From the NCBI GenBank assembly GCA_034437035.1, contig DAOTUI010000303.1, positions 1-22,744 on the forward strand: 22,744 nucleotides of DNA, written 5' to 3'. The position numbers and the translations under genes were made by a program. This DNA is from CAKZQX01 sp034437035. GTDB lineage: Bacteria > Chloroflexota > Chloroflexia > Chloroflexales > Chloroflexaceae. Of the stretch, positions 1 to 8,948 are shown one piece after another. The notes under the pieces were generated by a model that saw nothing but the letters and a program-made list of their open reading frames with translations, was not told the origin of the DNA and made no database searches. Every line of letters begins with the position of its first letter. The stretch's first letter is position 1.

Positions 1-46
1 AGTGACGTGATCAGTCCGGCGGGCAACCCCCGGCGGGCTGACCTGA

Positions 47-121
<75 letters not shown>

Positions 122-137
122 AAACGATAGCGCGAAT

Positions 138-171
138 AAACCGGCACCTGGATATATCCAGGTGCCGGTTT
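138..171 (+). terminator. Perfect palindromic terminator after the tRNA
   Basis: The 34-base stretch is a perfect palindrome beginning AAACCGGCACCTGG and ending in GGTTT, followed by TGTGTTG. It lies 16 bases past the tRNA CCA end and before the 3' end of the convergent membrane-protein gene. It can fold on either strand, so it may serve both transcription units. The T tract is short. Confidence 0.7.
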
Positions 172-211
172 GTGTTGGGTGGCCGCGAGTTGGGTAGCCG
201 CGAAAGATATG

Positions 212-928
212 TCACAGCGGCTGTCGTTGGTGAACCTGTTCCAGTCCGCGCACAACAATGTGACCAGCCCAGAGCAGCAGAGCCAGTGTGCTGACCAACC
301 CAATCAGGGTAGCCCAACTCTGCGCCGTCAATAACTGGGCGATCCACAATGGTGCGCCAAGCACGCCATGGACAAGCAGGCTGAGAACCAGTGTGGTGGG
401 AAGTAACACAAGCAGCATGCTACTCCAGCTAAAGCGGTACACAATCAGTAGCACATGGAGCAGAGCCAGTGAGACCAGTGCTGCCATCACTGCTGAGAGG
501 AGTGCATGAGAGAAACCAAAGGGCAACTCCACATTTGTGGCATAGTACCAGAGATTCAGGCGCAACCCCAGGGTTTCGATTATCAGGTGGTAAAACAGGA
601 ACACCGCGTAGGTCAGAACAACCGAGAGATAGTTGGGGAACCACCAGTGCGTGCGGTAGAGCGCAAATACAACCATGGGCGGCAGAGTATAAAACCAGGC
701 TGAAGCGATAAAAATCATGCGGAAGAACGGTACATCCAGCAGGGTGGTCATAATTGCCAGATCTGGCTGGTAGAAGACATTGTAGAGGTAGGACCAGAGG
801 GGTGACCCCAGTGCGCCGATATGTCCCGAAAGCAGAATAAATAGAAATAGTGGCGTTTGATAGCGCCATGTTAAGAACCCGGCCAGGCCATAGCAGGCGA
901 GTGTCACCAGGACAACCACGGCCTCCAT
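212..928 (-). CDS. Polytopic membrane protein of unknown function (about 7 TM helices)
   Basis: The 238-residue product is almost entirely hydrophobic. Seven likely membrane helices lie near residues 2-20, 25-48, 68-91, 98-121, 138-163, 169-190 and 204-226, with short loops and a charged C-terminus. I do not recognise the family and see no catalytic or transporter motif. The start is the ATG at 928, preceded by an AAGGAA ribosome-binding sequence, 11 bases after the stop of the DUF1444 gene. It is therefore probably the last gene of the purL-DUF1444 operon. Nothing in its sequence links it to purine synthesis, so the co-transcription may be incidental. Confidence 0.8.
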   Translation of the reverse strand: MEAVVVLVTLACYGLAGFLTWRYQTPLFLFILLSGHIGALGSPLWSYLYNVFYQPDLAIMTTLLDVPFFRMIFIASAWFYTLPPMVVFALYRTHWWFPNYLSVVLTYAVFLFYHLIIETLGLRLNLWYYATNVELPFGFSHALLSAVMAALVSLALLHVLLIVYRFSWSSMLLVLLPTTLVLSLLVHGVLGAPLWIAQLLTAQSWATLIGLVSTLALLLWAGHIVVRGLEQVHQRQPL

Positions 929-939
929 TGCATTCCTTT

Positions 940-1764
940 CTATTCCAGGTCGTATGCGCGGATTTCGCCATCGGTGAGGATGAAAAGTTGGGCTGTCAGG
1001 CTGTAGGAACGCTGGACCGAGTCGATCTGGACCTGCTGGGCTATGTTCATCAGCGTGACGCGGTCGATATCGCTAAAGGCGATCAGGAAGTCGCGGTTAG
1101 GAATTCCTATGACCATATTACCGGGCAGTTGCGCGCGCCACTTGTCCAGGAGTTCAGGCAGTAAAATGCGCGTTGCGTCATAGCCGTCCTGACTGCTGAA
1201 GATAAAGAGTTGCTGCGCCCCGGTGCCAACGGTAGTGTAATCGGTGGTTTCGAGGGTACGCTCGCGCAGGTTCTGGAGCGCCTGTTGATAGAGGGTATGC
1301 TCATCAATTTCCCAGTGCTCCATATGTTCTTCGTTGATAAATGCCACGCTATCCGGCTCGTCAATCACATAGGCAATTACCAGGTTTGCCAGGAATGCCC
1401 GGTATACCAGCATTGGCAAATTGCGCTCCTGCACTTCTGTCACCAGGGCCGCCGGTTTGAGCATGGGGTAGATCCGCTCACGCAGTTCGTCAAAACTCTG
1501 AACCGAACGATCCGGGTTAAAGCCCTGCATTGTCCGGATCATCGTTTGATGAATTGCTTCCAACTTGGAAGGATCGAGCAGGTAGGCGTTGTAGAAGTTC
1601 TCCAGGTTGAGGCGCATCTCTGAACCATGCACGCGCAGTTTTATCTCCATCCCGGAGCGCTCCAGCACTGCGATCTCCGGCATTGCCCCCAGTGTCTGTT
1701 CGATCCGGGCGGCAAACGCTTCTGCTTCAAGGAGGTTTCCGTTACCATTCCCGTTTGTTGTCAT
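940..1764 (-). CDS. DUF1444 / UPF0354 (YtpQ-like) protein
   Basis: A soluble protein of 274 residues from the preferred start, or 279 from the ATG at 1779. It resembles the DUF1444/UPF0354 family typified by Bacillus YtpQ. Recognisable features are a central segment containing NLPMLVYRAFLANLVIAYV and a later PNRDFLIAF segment, as I remember them in that family. The biochemical role of the family is unknown to me. Start choice: the ATG at 1779 directly abuts an AGGAGGT sequence, which leaves no spacer. The in-frame ATG at 1764 has a G-rich sequence about 7 bases upstream and gives the N-terminus MTTNGNGNGN. I prefer 1764 but cannot exclude 1779 or the GTG at 1767. The gene follows purL within about 30 bases on the same strand, so the two are probably co-transcribed. 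Confidence 0.8.
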   Translation of the reverse strand: MTTNGNGNGNLLEAEAFAARIEQTLGAMPEIAVLERSGMEIKLRVHGSEMRLNLENFYNAYLLDPSKLEAIHQTMIRTMQGFNPDRSVQSFDELRERIYPMLKPAALVTEVQERNLPMLVYRAFLANLVIAYVIDEPDSVAFINEEHMEHWEIDEHTLYQQALQNLRERTLETTDYTTVGTGAQQLFIFSSQDGYDATRILLPELLDKWRAQLPGNMVIGIPNRDFLIAFSDIDRVTLMNIAQQVQIDSVQRSYSLTAQLFILTDGEIRAYDLE

Positions 1765-1791
1765 CACCCTTTCCCCCATACCTCCTGTACC

Positions 1792-4700
1792 CTACAATGT
1801 CAATCCGGCCAACCCCTGCTGCCAGGCTGCTTTGAGGGTGGCGAGATCCGTTCGCAACACCTCGTCAGTCCCCTCCATAATCCGCAGTTCGGGGTCAGCC
1901 GTGACGCGACCAACCGGCGCACACGGGACACCTGCGAGTGCCGCTTCAAAGGCGCTCACATGTTGCTGATCAATCTCCACCAGGAAGCGGCTGGGTGACT
2001 CAGCAAACAGCCGGATGGACTGGCTGAGTAGTGCCGACCCGGCATTAAACCCCGGATCATCCTCAACTAGCGGGATGGCGCGCAGATCAAGGACCATGCC
2101 ATAGCCCCCCGCGCAGGCCATTTCCGCCGCAGCCACGGCCAACCCGCCCTCACTCAGATCGTGGCAGGCGCGCACCAGTCGACTGCGGATTGCGGCATGC
2201 ATGGCGGCGAAGGTCCGACGGGCAACTGCCAGGTCAACCCGTGGAACGGATATCTCCAGATTGGCAGGTGTGCGTGACAGACCGGCATCCAGCGCATGTG
2301 CGCCACCCAGATCAGCCCTGGTCATACCAATGAGGTAGATACGGCTGCCCGGCTCTTTCAGATCCATCGTCACCGTCCGGCGCACATCGGGAACAAGCGC
2401 CAGCGCCGAGATCAGCAGCGTGGGCGGGATGGCAACTCGATTGCCCTGTGCATCACGATACTCATTGTTGAGCGAGTCTTTACCACTAATAAATGGCGTG
2501 CCGAAGGCAACCGCACCATCGTAACAACCGGCAGCCGCCCGGGTCAACCCGGCCATGCGGTCAGGCTCGCGCGGGTCGCCCCAGCAGAAGTTATCCAGGA
2601 TAACTGTTTGTGACGGATCACCTCCGACCGCGACGATATTGCGCAGTGCCTCATCAATGCAGGCCAGGGCCATCCAGTAGGGATCGATCCGCCCATAGCG
2701 CGGGTTAATGCCACAGCCGAGCGCCAGCCCGGCACTGCTCGCGCGCAACGGCTGCAGCACCGCCGCATCACCGGGACCATCCTCAAGGACACCGACCAGT
2801 GGCTTGATTACCGTTGCGCCGCCAACCTCATGATCGTAGGTGCGTACAATCCGCTCCTTCGAGGCGATGTTGGGATGCGCCAGCAGTTTCAGCAGGATGC
2901 TCGCCGGTGAAGGGCGATCGGCATCTGGCGCTTGTGCCGGTTGCCAGGGGCTGTCAGACGGTTGCCAGAGCGCATCGAGGAGGCGTTGGGGCCGCCCATC
3001 GTGCAGAAAATCCATCGCCACGTCCACCACCAGATGATCGTTGTGGGTGACGCGCAACCGCTGATCGGCGGTGAAGTGACCGATGGGAGTTGCTTCAACA
3101 TCCTCGGCAGCACAGAGATCGAGAAACTGCTGCAGATGTTCCGGCGCGATCGCCAGCACCATGCGCTCCTGCGCCTCAGAGAGCCAGATCTCCCAGGGCT
3201 GCAACCCGGCATATTTCAGCGGCACATGCGCCAGTTCGACCGCAACACCCGTCTCTGCGCCCATCTCACCCACGGCGGAGGAGAGCCCACCCGCGCCACA
3301 GTCAGTGATGGCGTGGTAGAGCCGCTGATCACGCGCCTGCATCAGCACATCGAGCATCTTCTTCTCGGTAATCGGATCGCCGATCTGGACGGCGGTACCA
3401 ACCTCTGTGGCAGTAGTATCGGTCAACTCGACGCTGCTAAAGGTTGCACCATGAATCCCGTCACGCCCGGTACGGCCGCCCAGTACAACTACCGCATCGC
3501 CCGGTTGCACCGCTCGCGGATGCGCGCCCCGGGGTGCAATGCCCAGCGTGCCGCAGAAGACCAGCGGGTTGGCCGTGTAGCCGGGATCGAAGAGCACCGC
3601 GCCGTTGACGGTCGGGATGCCCAGTTTGTTTCCGTAGTCACGCACGCCGGCAACTACGCCCTCACACACGCGCTGAGGCGGCAACACGCCGGGGAGCAGT
3701 GCCTCAGCAGGCAGGTCGGGGGGACCAAAGCAGAGCACATCGGTGTTGGCAATCGGCAATGCGGAAACACCCAGGACATCGCGCACCACGCCACCCACGC
3801 CGGTGTTTGCGCCGCCGAAGGGCTCCAGTGCGCTGGGGTGGTTGTGGGTCTCGACCTTAAATGAGACCTCACAGTCATCGGTGAAGGCGATAATACCGGC
3901 GTTATCGACAAAGGCACTGAGAACCCAGTCCTGGATTGACGATTGGGGATTCGCAGTTGACATTTGTGCCTGGCGATCAGCCAGGATTTTTGTGGTCGCC
4001 GCCATCAAAAAGCTCTGAATCAGGCTGTCAATTTCACAGTCCTGTTCCAGCATGTGATAGGCAGCATACAGTTTCGGATCGCGTTGGCGCTCTGCCGTGT
4101 TGTCCGGCCTGGTTCGGCGGTAGCGCACCCGGGCCTTAAATGTTTTATGCGAACAGTGCTCACTCCAGGTCTGCGCAATCGTCTCAAGTTCACCATCGGA
4201 GGGGTCGCGGTCCACCTGCGAAAAATAGTCCCGAATTGCATGCATCTCGTCCAGGTTCAGCGCAAGCACACCCTCCCGGCTGATCCGCAGCAGTTCAGTA
4301 TCATCGGCGCTGCGCAGGGGTACCCGGGTCACTGTGAGCGGCACGGTTGCCGGTGGCAGCAGCAGATTCCGGTAGAACGTGAGGCGGGCCGCACTGCCCT
4401 GACCGGCAGGATAGACCAGCGTGGTCCGGATCAGATCATTGGACAGGTCGCGGACGGCGGCGGCCGGATCAACCTCCGGAGCCGGCAGGTAGCGGCGCAG
4501 GGTATGTGCCTGCTCCAGACCGGTCACACCCAGGCGGCGCGCGCCTTCCAGCACACTCTCGGCCTCGTTGTCGGTGACGCCGGGACGGTAGGCGATTTCG
4601 AGCAGGTGGGTATTGGGGTGCGCCGGGGCAAACGGCTCCACGACCAGATCGGCTTCACTCAAGGGACACCAGGACACGCGCTGTACGACCGGGTCGTGCA

Positions 4701-4827
4701 GCAGTTCCTCGGCCAGGCGTTTGACCGCAGCCGTTGTCAACTGTGCTCCGGCAAGCAGGTAGAGTGCCTCGACGTGAGGCGCTGTGGGCGTCTCGCGCGA
4801 CGCAACTGTTACAAGATAGTGCGACAT
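1792..4827 (-). CDS. purL: Phosphoribosylformylglycinamidine synthase, PurS-PurL fusion
   Basis: This cytosolic enzyme performs the fourth step of de novo purine synthesis: ATP-dependent conversion of FGAR plus ammonia to FGAM. The 1011-residue protein starts with a PurS-like region (about 1-115), then a linker domain with SEHCSHKTFK (222-231). The synthetase core follows, with KVETHNHPSALEPFGG at 324-339 and GKDSLNNEY in the second half. It ends in GLAGLTL with no glutaminase domain, so it is shorter than the roughly 1300-residue single-chain enzymes. A separate PurQ must supply ammonia and is not in this window. Two AIRS-like halves are evident from duplicated glycine-rich segments. It is the first gene of the minus-strand operon, with a TTGACG-17-TACAAT promoter 43-71 bases upstream and a leader too short for a riboswitch. 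Confidence 0.96.
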   Translation of the reverse strand: MSHYLVTVASRETPTAPHVEALYLLAGAQLTTAAVKRLAEELLHDPVVQRVSWCPLSEADLVVEPFAPAHPNTHLLEIAYRPGVTDNEAESVLEGARRLGVTGLEQAHTLRRYLPAPEVDPAAAVRDLSNDLIRTTLVYPAGQGSAARLTFYRNLLLPPATVPLTVTRVPLRSADDTELLRISREGVLALNLDEMHAIRDYFSQVDRDPSDGELETIAQTWSEHCSHKTFKARVRYRRTRPDNTAERQRDPKLYAAYHMLEQDCEIDSLIQSFLMAATTKILADRQAQMSTANPQSSIQDWVLSAFVDNAGIIAFTDDCEVSFKVETHNHPSALEPFGGANTGVGGVVRDVLGVSALPIANTDVLCFGPPDLPAEALLPGVLPPQRVCEGVVAGVRDYGNKLGIPTVNGAVLFDPGYTANPLVFCGTLGIAPRGAHPRAVQPGDAVVVLGGRTGRDGIHGATFSSVELTDTTATEVGTAVQIGDPITEKKMLDVLMQARDQRLYHAITDCGAGGLSSAVGEMGAETGVAVELAHVPLKYAGLQPWEIWLSEAQERMVLAIAPEHLQQFLDLCAAEDVEATPIGHFTADQRLRVTHNDHLVVDVAMDFLHDGRPQRLLDALWQPSDSPWQPAQAPDADRPSPASILLKLLAHPNIASKERIVRTYDHEVGGATVIKPLVGVLEDGPGDAAVLQPLRASSAGLALGCGINPRYGRIDPYWMALACIDEALRNIVAVGGDPSQTVILDNFCWGDPREPDRMAGLTRAAAGCYDGAVAFGTPFISGKDSLNNEYRDAQGNRVAIPPTLLISALALVPDVRRTVTMDLKEPGSRIYLIGMTRADLGGAHALDAGLSRTPANLEISVPRVDLAVARRTFAAMHAAIRSRLVRACHDLSEGGLAVAAAEMACAGGYGMVLDLRAIPLVEDDPGFNAGSALLSQSIRLFAESPSRFLVEIDQQHVSAFEAALAGVPCAPVGRVTADPELRIMEGTDEVLRTDLATLKAAWQQGLAGLTL

Positions 4828-4869
4828 GACTCAATCCAATGGCTGTATAAACCAGGTGACGGGATTGCG

Positions 4870-4898
4870 ATTGTAGCCGATAGATGAGAGCACGTCAA
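4870..4898 (-). promoter_or_regulatory. Sigma-70-type promoter of purL
   Basis: On the minus strand a -35 box TTGACG (4898-4893) is separated by exactly 17 bases from a -10 box TACAAT (4875-4870). The predicted start is near 4863, giving a leader of about 36 nt. No purine operator or riboswitch is apparent in that short leader. Confidence 0.75.
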
Positions 4899-4975
4899 GC
4901 CGTTAAGCCGACGCGAAAATCGCCGCTGGACCGGCGCGCAGACGGCCCACGCTATGGTACTATACAAGGCTGCCG

Positions 4976-5187
4976 TGATATGACACGAGTTACGCGGTCG
5001 TCCATCCAGCGGATGGGATGCGCCTCCGGCAGGGCGGAAGAAGACCTCTTTTTTCCGGAATGGTTTGGCCTTCAGCCAAACCATTCCGGAAAAAAGAAAA
5101 GACCGTACCATGCTGCCGCAGCGAAGCCGGCGTTTGGGTCTGACACCGGGCCGGAACAGGCCCCACCACGTAACTCGTGTGATATGA
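4976..5187 (+). repeat. Palindromic element U1 with flanking 8-bp repeats
   Basis: The element itself is 4984-5179, flanked on both sides by TGATATGA (4976-4983 and 5180-5187). Its ends are CACGAGTTACGCGGT and the inverted ACCACGTAACTCGTG. Both ends share a variant C in place of the family's G, so the end change is symmetric. Inside are a small hairpin near 5002-5016, the shell CGCCTCCGGCAGGGCGGAA, and a core hairpin with perfect 22-bp arms (5048-5069 with 5075-5096, 5-nt loop). The other shell, TACCATGCTGCCGCAG, follows. There is no coding potential. Orientation is called plus when the GGCAGGGCGGAA shell comes first. Confidence 0.85.
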
Positions 5188-5365
5188 CAGGAGTTACGCG
5201 GTGCGTGTTCAAACCGGGCGTTTGAACCAATGCAAACCCGACTCGCCTGCGGCAGCATGGTACTTTTGTATGCTTTTGCACAAAAAATTTGTACAGCGAA
5301 TCTTCCACCCTGCCGGAGGCGGAATGACCTGCCGGGTCAGGGACCGCGTAACTCCTGTGATATGA
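5180..5365 (-). repeat. Palindromic element U2, opposite orientation, sharing U1's flank
   Basis: The element is 5188-5357, with ends CAGGAGTTACGCGGT and ACCGCGTAACTCCTG, a perfect 15-bp inverted repeat. It shares TGATATGA with U1 on its left (5180-5187) and has a third copy on its right (5358-5365). The shells appear in reverse order to U1 (GCAGCATGGTAC first). A subterminal hairpin GTTCAAAC/GTTTGAAC lies at its left. The core keeps only one 22-nt arm (5273-5294), with no matching partner. The right end lies about 30 bases upstream of the lipoprotein gene's -10 box. Confidence 0.82.
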
Positions 5366-5393
5366 TAAATATCGGGAAGATGCGCAATATTCG

Positions 5394-5399
5394 TATAAT
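5394..5399 (+). promoter_or_regulatory. Candidate -10 box for the 5438 lipoprotein
   Basis: A consensus TATAAT lies 39 bases upstream of the GTG start. At 16-18 bases spacing the -35 region reads only ATCGGG or similar, a poor match, so the promoter may be weak or activator-dependent. It sits just beyond the right end of U2. Confidence 0.4.
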
Positions 5400-5437
5400 C
5401 ACAGCATTCATCCAAAACTTACCGGAAGGAGATCAAA

Positions 5438-6397
5438 GTGCCGACTTCACGTTTTACGACGACTGGCCTGGCGTGGGTGCTCCTGCTGTTCCTGACGGCC
5501 TGCACTGCACCACCGCCTGCGGAAACTCCCACCAGCGTTTCAGCGACTCCCGCCCCGGCAGTTACCCCAACCGGCGCAACCGGTGAGGCTACCGGCACCA
5601 TTACCGGGAGCCTGAGCTATCCCAGCGACGGCGTGCCGGCGCTGCTGGTCTATGCAATCAGTACCGCTAACCCGGATATCTTTTACACCACCCGCACCAC
5701 GAGTGGCGATACAACGTTTACCATACCGAATGTGGAACCGGGCGACTATCATGTTGTCGCGTACCTGGCCGACGCGCCCGATGCGGGGCTGGCCGGCGGC
5801 TACTCGGAGATGGTGCCGTGTGGCCTGACCGTTGAGTGTACCGACCACTCGCTTATCCCCGTTCCTGTAGAGGCCGGTGAGACCGTTGAAGAGGTGCAGG
5901 TGCATGACTGGTACGCGCCGGAGGGAGCATTCCCGCCGCGCCCGGATGCCCCGGCTGCCGGGGGCACTGCCACGACTACCGCCGGTGATACCCCGGCGAG
6001 TGATAGTTTGCTGGCCGGCTACGAGGATGCGTTGATTATGGCCGTTACCAGCCGTAACTACGATATGATGCAGAACCTGATGGGCAACCCGTTTACCATC
6101 ACGGGATGGCGTAGTTCCGGGACTACCTGGGCACCGACCAATGCCGCCGAGCAGTTGCGTACCCGGTTTTACGGTCCAGAGAATGATGTCACCTTCCCGG
6201 AGCCACAGCCCGACATGAATGAACTGCTGGGACGCGATCCGGCAGCCATGTGGGGTGATACTGTTAACATTGTCAGCACGCTCTACAGTAGCGGGTGGGG
6301 ACGGCAGGGCAATGACGACGCCCTCCTGGTCATTGCCCAACGTCCGGATGGGGCATTCTACTGGCATGGAATCGTGTTTGCAACGGGTGGGTTTTAA
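5438..6397 (+). CDS. Exported lipoprotein with carboxypeptidase-regulatory-like domain
   Basis: The 319-residue protein has a signal peptide ending in the lipobox LTAC with Cys22, so it should be lipid-anchored outside the membrane. A Pro/Thr-rich spacer (about 23-50) follows. Residues about 52-135 look like a small beta-sandwich of the carboxypeptidase regulatory/transthyretin type, suggested by TGTITGSLSYP and VEPGDYHVVAYL. A second Thr/Ala-rich linker leads to a C-terminal domain (about 190-319) that I do not recognise. The start is GTG at 5438, supported by GGAAGGAGA about 6 bases upstream; no in-frame ATG suits the signal peptide. It converges on the PPOX gene with only 5 bases between stop codons. 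The function is unknown. Confidence 0.82.
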   Translation: MPTSRFTTTGLAWVLLLFLTACTAPPPAETPTSVSATPAPAVTPTGATGEATGTITGSLSYPSDGVPALLVYAISTANPDIFYTTRTTSGDTTFTIPNVEPGDYHVVAYLADAPDAGLAGGYSEMVPCGLTVECTDHSLIPVPVEAGETVEEVQVHDWYAPEGAFPPRPDAPAAGGTATTTAGDTPASDSLLAGYEDALIMAVTSRNYDMMQNLMGNPFTITGWRSSGTTWAPTNAAEQLRTRFYGPENDVTFPEPQPDMNELLGRDPAAMWGDTVNIVSTLYSSGWGRQGNDDALLVIAQRPDGAFYWHGIVFATGGF

Positions 6398-6402
6398 GTT
6401 CC

Positions 6403-6828
6403 TTAATCCGCGATATCTTTTGTGGCAATAATGTTGGTTGGGGTGACGCGCACCAGCAGTTCACCCTCAACCGCATTGCGCCGCCCAAACGCCTCGGCCT
6501 GGTCCGCGCCCATGTAGCGTCCGCCGATTTGCGTGGCCCAGTGGAGCATCTCGCCCATGTCGCTACTCAGACTCGCACTGCCCTCGATCATGACGAAGGA
6601 GTAGGGCGGGTTTTCATCATCAACCGTGATGCAGACACGCGGGTCGCGCTGCATGTTGCGCCCCTTGACCGTGGCTGCCCCGGTGGTGAAAACCAGCGTG
6701 TCACCATCGAGCACAAACCAGATCGGGACGACATGGGGACGACCATCCGCGCGGGTGGTTGCCAGCTTGCCGGTGCGGGTGCCCTCCATCAGAAACGCCC
6801 GGTACTCTGCGGGTGCCATTTTGTGCAT
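6403..6828 (-). CDS. PPOX-fold flavin/F420-dependent oxidoreductase-like protein
   Basis: The 141-residue protein has the split-barrel pattern of pyridoxamine-phosphate-oxidase-like enzymes. TGKLATTRADGRPHVVPIWF is followed by LDGDTLVFTTG, then KGRNMQRDPRVCITVDD and YSFVMIEGSA. Related short proteins bind FMN or F420 and reduce varied substrates. The actual cofactor cannot be told from this sequence. Length and motif order suit the 'probable F420-dependent' PPOX subgroup. The start is ATG 6828, with AGAGGAAC about 9 bases upstream; ATG 6819 is a possible alternative. It follows the lipoprotein hydrolase on the same strand with an 83-bp gap, so co-transcription is possible but not shown. Confidence 0.85.
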   Translation of the reverse strand: MHKMAPAEYRAFLMEGTRTGKLATTRADGRPHVVPIWFVLDGDTLVFTTGAATVKGRNMQRDPRVCITVDDENPPYSFVMIEGSASLSSDMGEMLHWATQIGGRYMGADQAEAFGRRNAVEGELLVRVTPTNIIATKDIAD

Positions 6829-6911
6829 AGCTATGGTTCCTCTATCGTTGCGTTATACAGGTTGTCATGGTGTACTCTGTGGCGATGATAACAAACCAGT
6901 ATGAAACCGCT

Positions 6912-8045
6912 TTACTGCCCGGTCAGATGCGTCTGAAAAAACTCAAGCGTACGTGTGGCATAGAGTTGGTGATACTCACCCATCAGCGTGTGGCCGCCGC
7001 CTTCGTAGAGGTAGAGCGTCACCTCCTTCCCCGCCGCTTCAAGCGCCTCGGCAATCGCAATACTGGCGCCGGCGTCCACAATCACATCGCCCGTGCCATG
7101 GTGCAGCATCACGGGTGCTGTGACCCCGTCCAGGTAGTTGATCGGTGAAACCTGCTCGTACGCGGTAGGCTTCTCGTGGGGCGGAAAAGGCCAGGTTTCA
7201 GCGCCGGGATCACCGCCGCTCTGCGCAAAGCGCCGGGCATAGTCTGCCGCCAGATCCGCCGGGGCGGGCGCGTAGACCACCGCCGCCGCAATCTGGTCGG
7301 AGATGGTTAACGCCGCCACGGTGATGGAGGCTCCCCGGCTGTGGCCCCACATTCCGACTTTGCCGGGTCGGGCCATGGGCAACTGCTGCGCCGGCGGGAT
7401 CAGATGGAGAATATCGGCATAGTAGCCGGTGTAGAACGGGTTAGGACCATCGTCACCCCCGGCGTAGCCACGATAGTCGGGCGCGACCACCAGGAAGCCG
7501 TTGTAAGCCATCAAATCGGCGAAGACCCGGCTGTCCATACCGGGCTGGTAGCGTTCCGGCGCAATGTGACCCCGGTTGGCAATAATCACCGGGAATGGTC
7601 CCGGACCATCGGGCACATGCAGCAGGCCGGTCAACTGGAGTTCGCCGGCAGGATAGGTAATGCGATAGCTGGTGTAGCCGATCCCCCGGTTGTAGACTTC
7701 GCCAATGCTGATGCTGCCGCCGCCATAGCTGCGGGCCCGCAGATCGGGGATGGTCAGGCCACTAACCGGGCCGGGCGTCGGCGTAAGCGTCGGCGGAACC
7801 GCGGTCGGGACCAGCGTAGACAGCGGGATCGCCGTCGCCGGGGGTGGGGTGGCGCTCGGCAGCGGCGTCGCGCTGGGCAGTAGCATAGCAGTCGGCAATG
7901 GTGTAGGTGTTGATGCGGCCCGGGTTGCCGCCGGCGCGACCTGAGTTGCCGGTGGAACAGTGGATACGCCCGCCGCTTCGGGGCGAGCCGCCAGGCCACA
8001 CCCGGCGAGCAGCAGGATAAGGAGCAGGTTAAGGAATATGCGCAT
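6912..8045 (-). CDS. Lipoprotein alpha/beta hydrolase (prolyl-oligopeptidase-like fold)
   Basis: A 377-residue protein with a signal peptide and lipobox LAGC (Cys16), a long Pro/Thr/Ala-rich stalk (about 24-95), and an alpha/beta-hydrolase domain. The nucleophile elbow is GHSRG, with Ser236. A likely acid is Asp320 or Asp324 in GTGDVIVD, and the base is His352 in GGGHTL. GFLVVAPDYRGYAGGDDG is typical of secreted dienelactone-hydrolase/acyl-peptidase relatives. The substrate is unknown; a surface esterase or peptidase is likely. An upstream in-frame ATG (8102) would add 19 hydrophilic residues before the signal peptide, so I start at 8045, where the signal sequence begins. It is divergent from the AlkD gene. 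Confidence 0.88.
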   Translation of the reverse strand: MRIFLNLLLILLLAGCGLAARPEAAGVSTVPPATQVAPAATRAASTPTPLPTAMLLPSATPLPSATPPPATAIPLSTLVPTAVPPTLTPTPGPVSGLTIPDLRARSYGGGSISIGEVYNRGIGYTSYRITYPAGELQLTGLLHVPDGPGPFPVIIANRGHIAPERYQPGMDSRVFADLMAYNGFLVVAPDYRGYAGGDDGPNPFYTGYYADILHLIPPAQQLPMARPGKVGMWGHSRGASITVAALTISDQIAAAVVYAPAPADLAADYARRFAQSGGDPGAETWPFPPHEKPTAYEQVSPINYLDGVTAPVMLHHGTGDVIVDAGASIAIAEALEAAGKEVTLYLYEGGGHTLMGEYHQLYATRTLEFFQTHLTGQ

Positions 8046-8228
8046 GGGTTCTCTTCCCTCACCACCAAAGACGCCACTCGCCACACGATTTGGCCTGATC
8101 ATCGTAGGGTGCGCCAGTAGCGGTCGGTGCGGTGTGTCAAGGTTGCTTCTGAATTACGGTATCGGGTGGATAGGAGTAGTGTACCATAACCCGGTGGACT
8201 GAAGGTCTCGAAATGACAGGAGCACCGC

Positions 8229-8948
8229 ATGACCCAGGATCAGCACCTGATTGACACGATCACCTCCGAGTTGCAGCAGCATGCCGACCCGAACTATCGG
8301 GAGTTGGTCAGGCAGCGCTACACCATGAATGTGGATAACTTCTGGGGGGTTAGAACGCCGACTATTCACAAGATTGCCAACCGGCATTATGCATCGATCA
8401 AGTCGCTTCCCATCGATCAGCGGCTCGCCGCATGCCGGCAACTGCTGGAGACGCGTGTGTACGAACATAAAATCGTTGCGTTTCGCTGGGGCTATCGCAG
8501 TCGCAATGACCTTGATCAGTCACATCTTCCGGTGTTGATCGACTGGCTCAACAGTTATGTCAATGACTGGATTGACTGTGATGATCTCTGCCTCCACGTT
8601 CTCGGCGAGTTTTTCCTGCGGCATCCTGATCTGGCGACGCAGACCCGCACGTTCACCGACTCGCCCAACCGCTGGATGCGGCGGGGAGCGGCGGTGGCAC
8701 TTATTCTACCCGTGCGCAAAGGCATGCACCTGGAACTGGCGCTGGCGATTGCCGACCACCTGATGCACGATCAGGATGATCTGGTGCAGAAGGGGTATGG
8801 CTGGCTGCTCAAGGAAGCCGGCAAGACGCACACCACGGAAGTGTTCAACTATGTCATGCGCCACCGCGCGACCATGCCTCGGATAGCGCTACGGTATGCG
8901 CTGGAGAAAATGCCGGCTGAACTGCGACGAACGGCTATGGGGAAATGA
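8229..8948 (+). CDS. AlkD-type DNA alkylation repair protein
   Basis: The 239-residue all-helical HEAT-like protein matches the AlkD family of DNA glycosylases, which release N3- or N7-alkylated purines without base flipping. Length fits (Bacillus AlkD is close to 237). Key residues appear kept: Trp114 and Asp118, spaced as the W-x3-D catalytic pair, and an Arg-rich SPNRWMRRGAA segment (R148, R151, R152). The C-terminal LVQKGYGWLLKEA and MPRIALRYALEKM are characteristic. The start has ACAGGAG 6 bases upstream. Its TGA overlaps the next ATG as ATGA, suggesting translational coupling with the GNAT gene and through it the methyltransferase. Confidence 0.92.
   Translation: MTQDQHLIDTITSELQQHADPNYRELVRQRYTMNVDNFWGVRTPTIHKIANRHYASIKSLPIDQRLAACRQLLETRVYEHKIVAFRWGYRSRNDLDQSHLPVLIDWLNSYVNDWIDCDDLCLHVLGEFFLRHPDLATQTRTFTDSPNRWMRRGAAVALILPVRKGMHLELALAIADHLMHDQDDLVQKGYGWLLKEAGKTHTTEVFNYVMRHRATMPRIALRYALEKMPAELRRTAMGK

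Noticed and set aside
1792..2000. A PurQ glutaminase domain at the end of PurL
   Set aside because: The protein stops soon after the second synthetase half; there is no Cys-His-Glu glutaminase region before the stop.
2932..4887. Long plus-strand open frames opposite purL (2932-3864 and 3964-4887)
   Set aside because: They are antisense to a well-conserved enzyme, have low-complexity Arg/His/Cys-rich composition and lack ribosome-binding sites. They arise from the codon bias of purL.
4809..5415. Open frames running through elements U1 and U2, and similar ones across U4-U7
   Set aside because: They translate inverted repeats, change frame between copies and end at unrelated points. Homologous copies do not preserve any reading frame.
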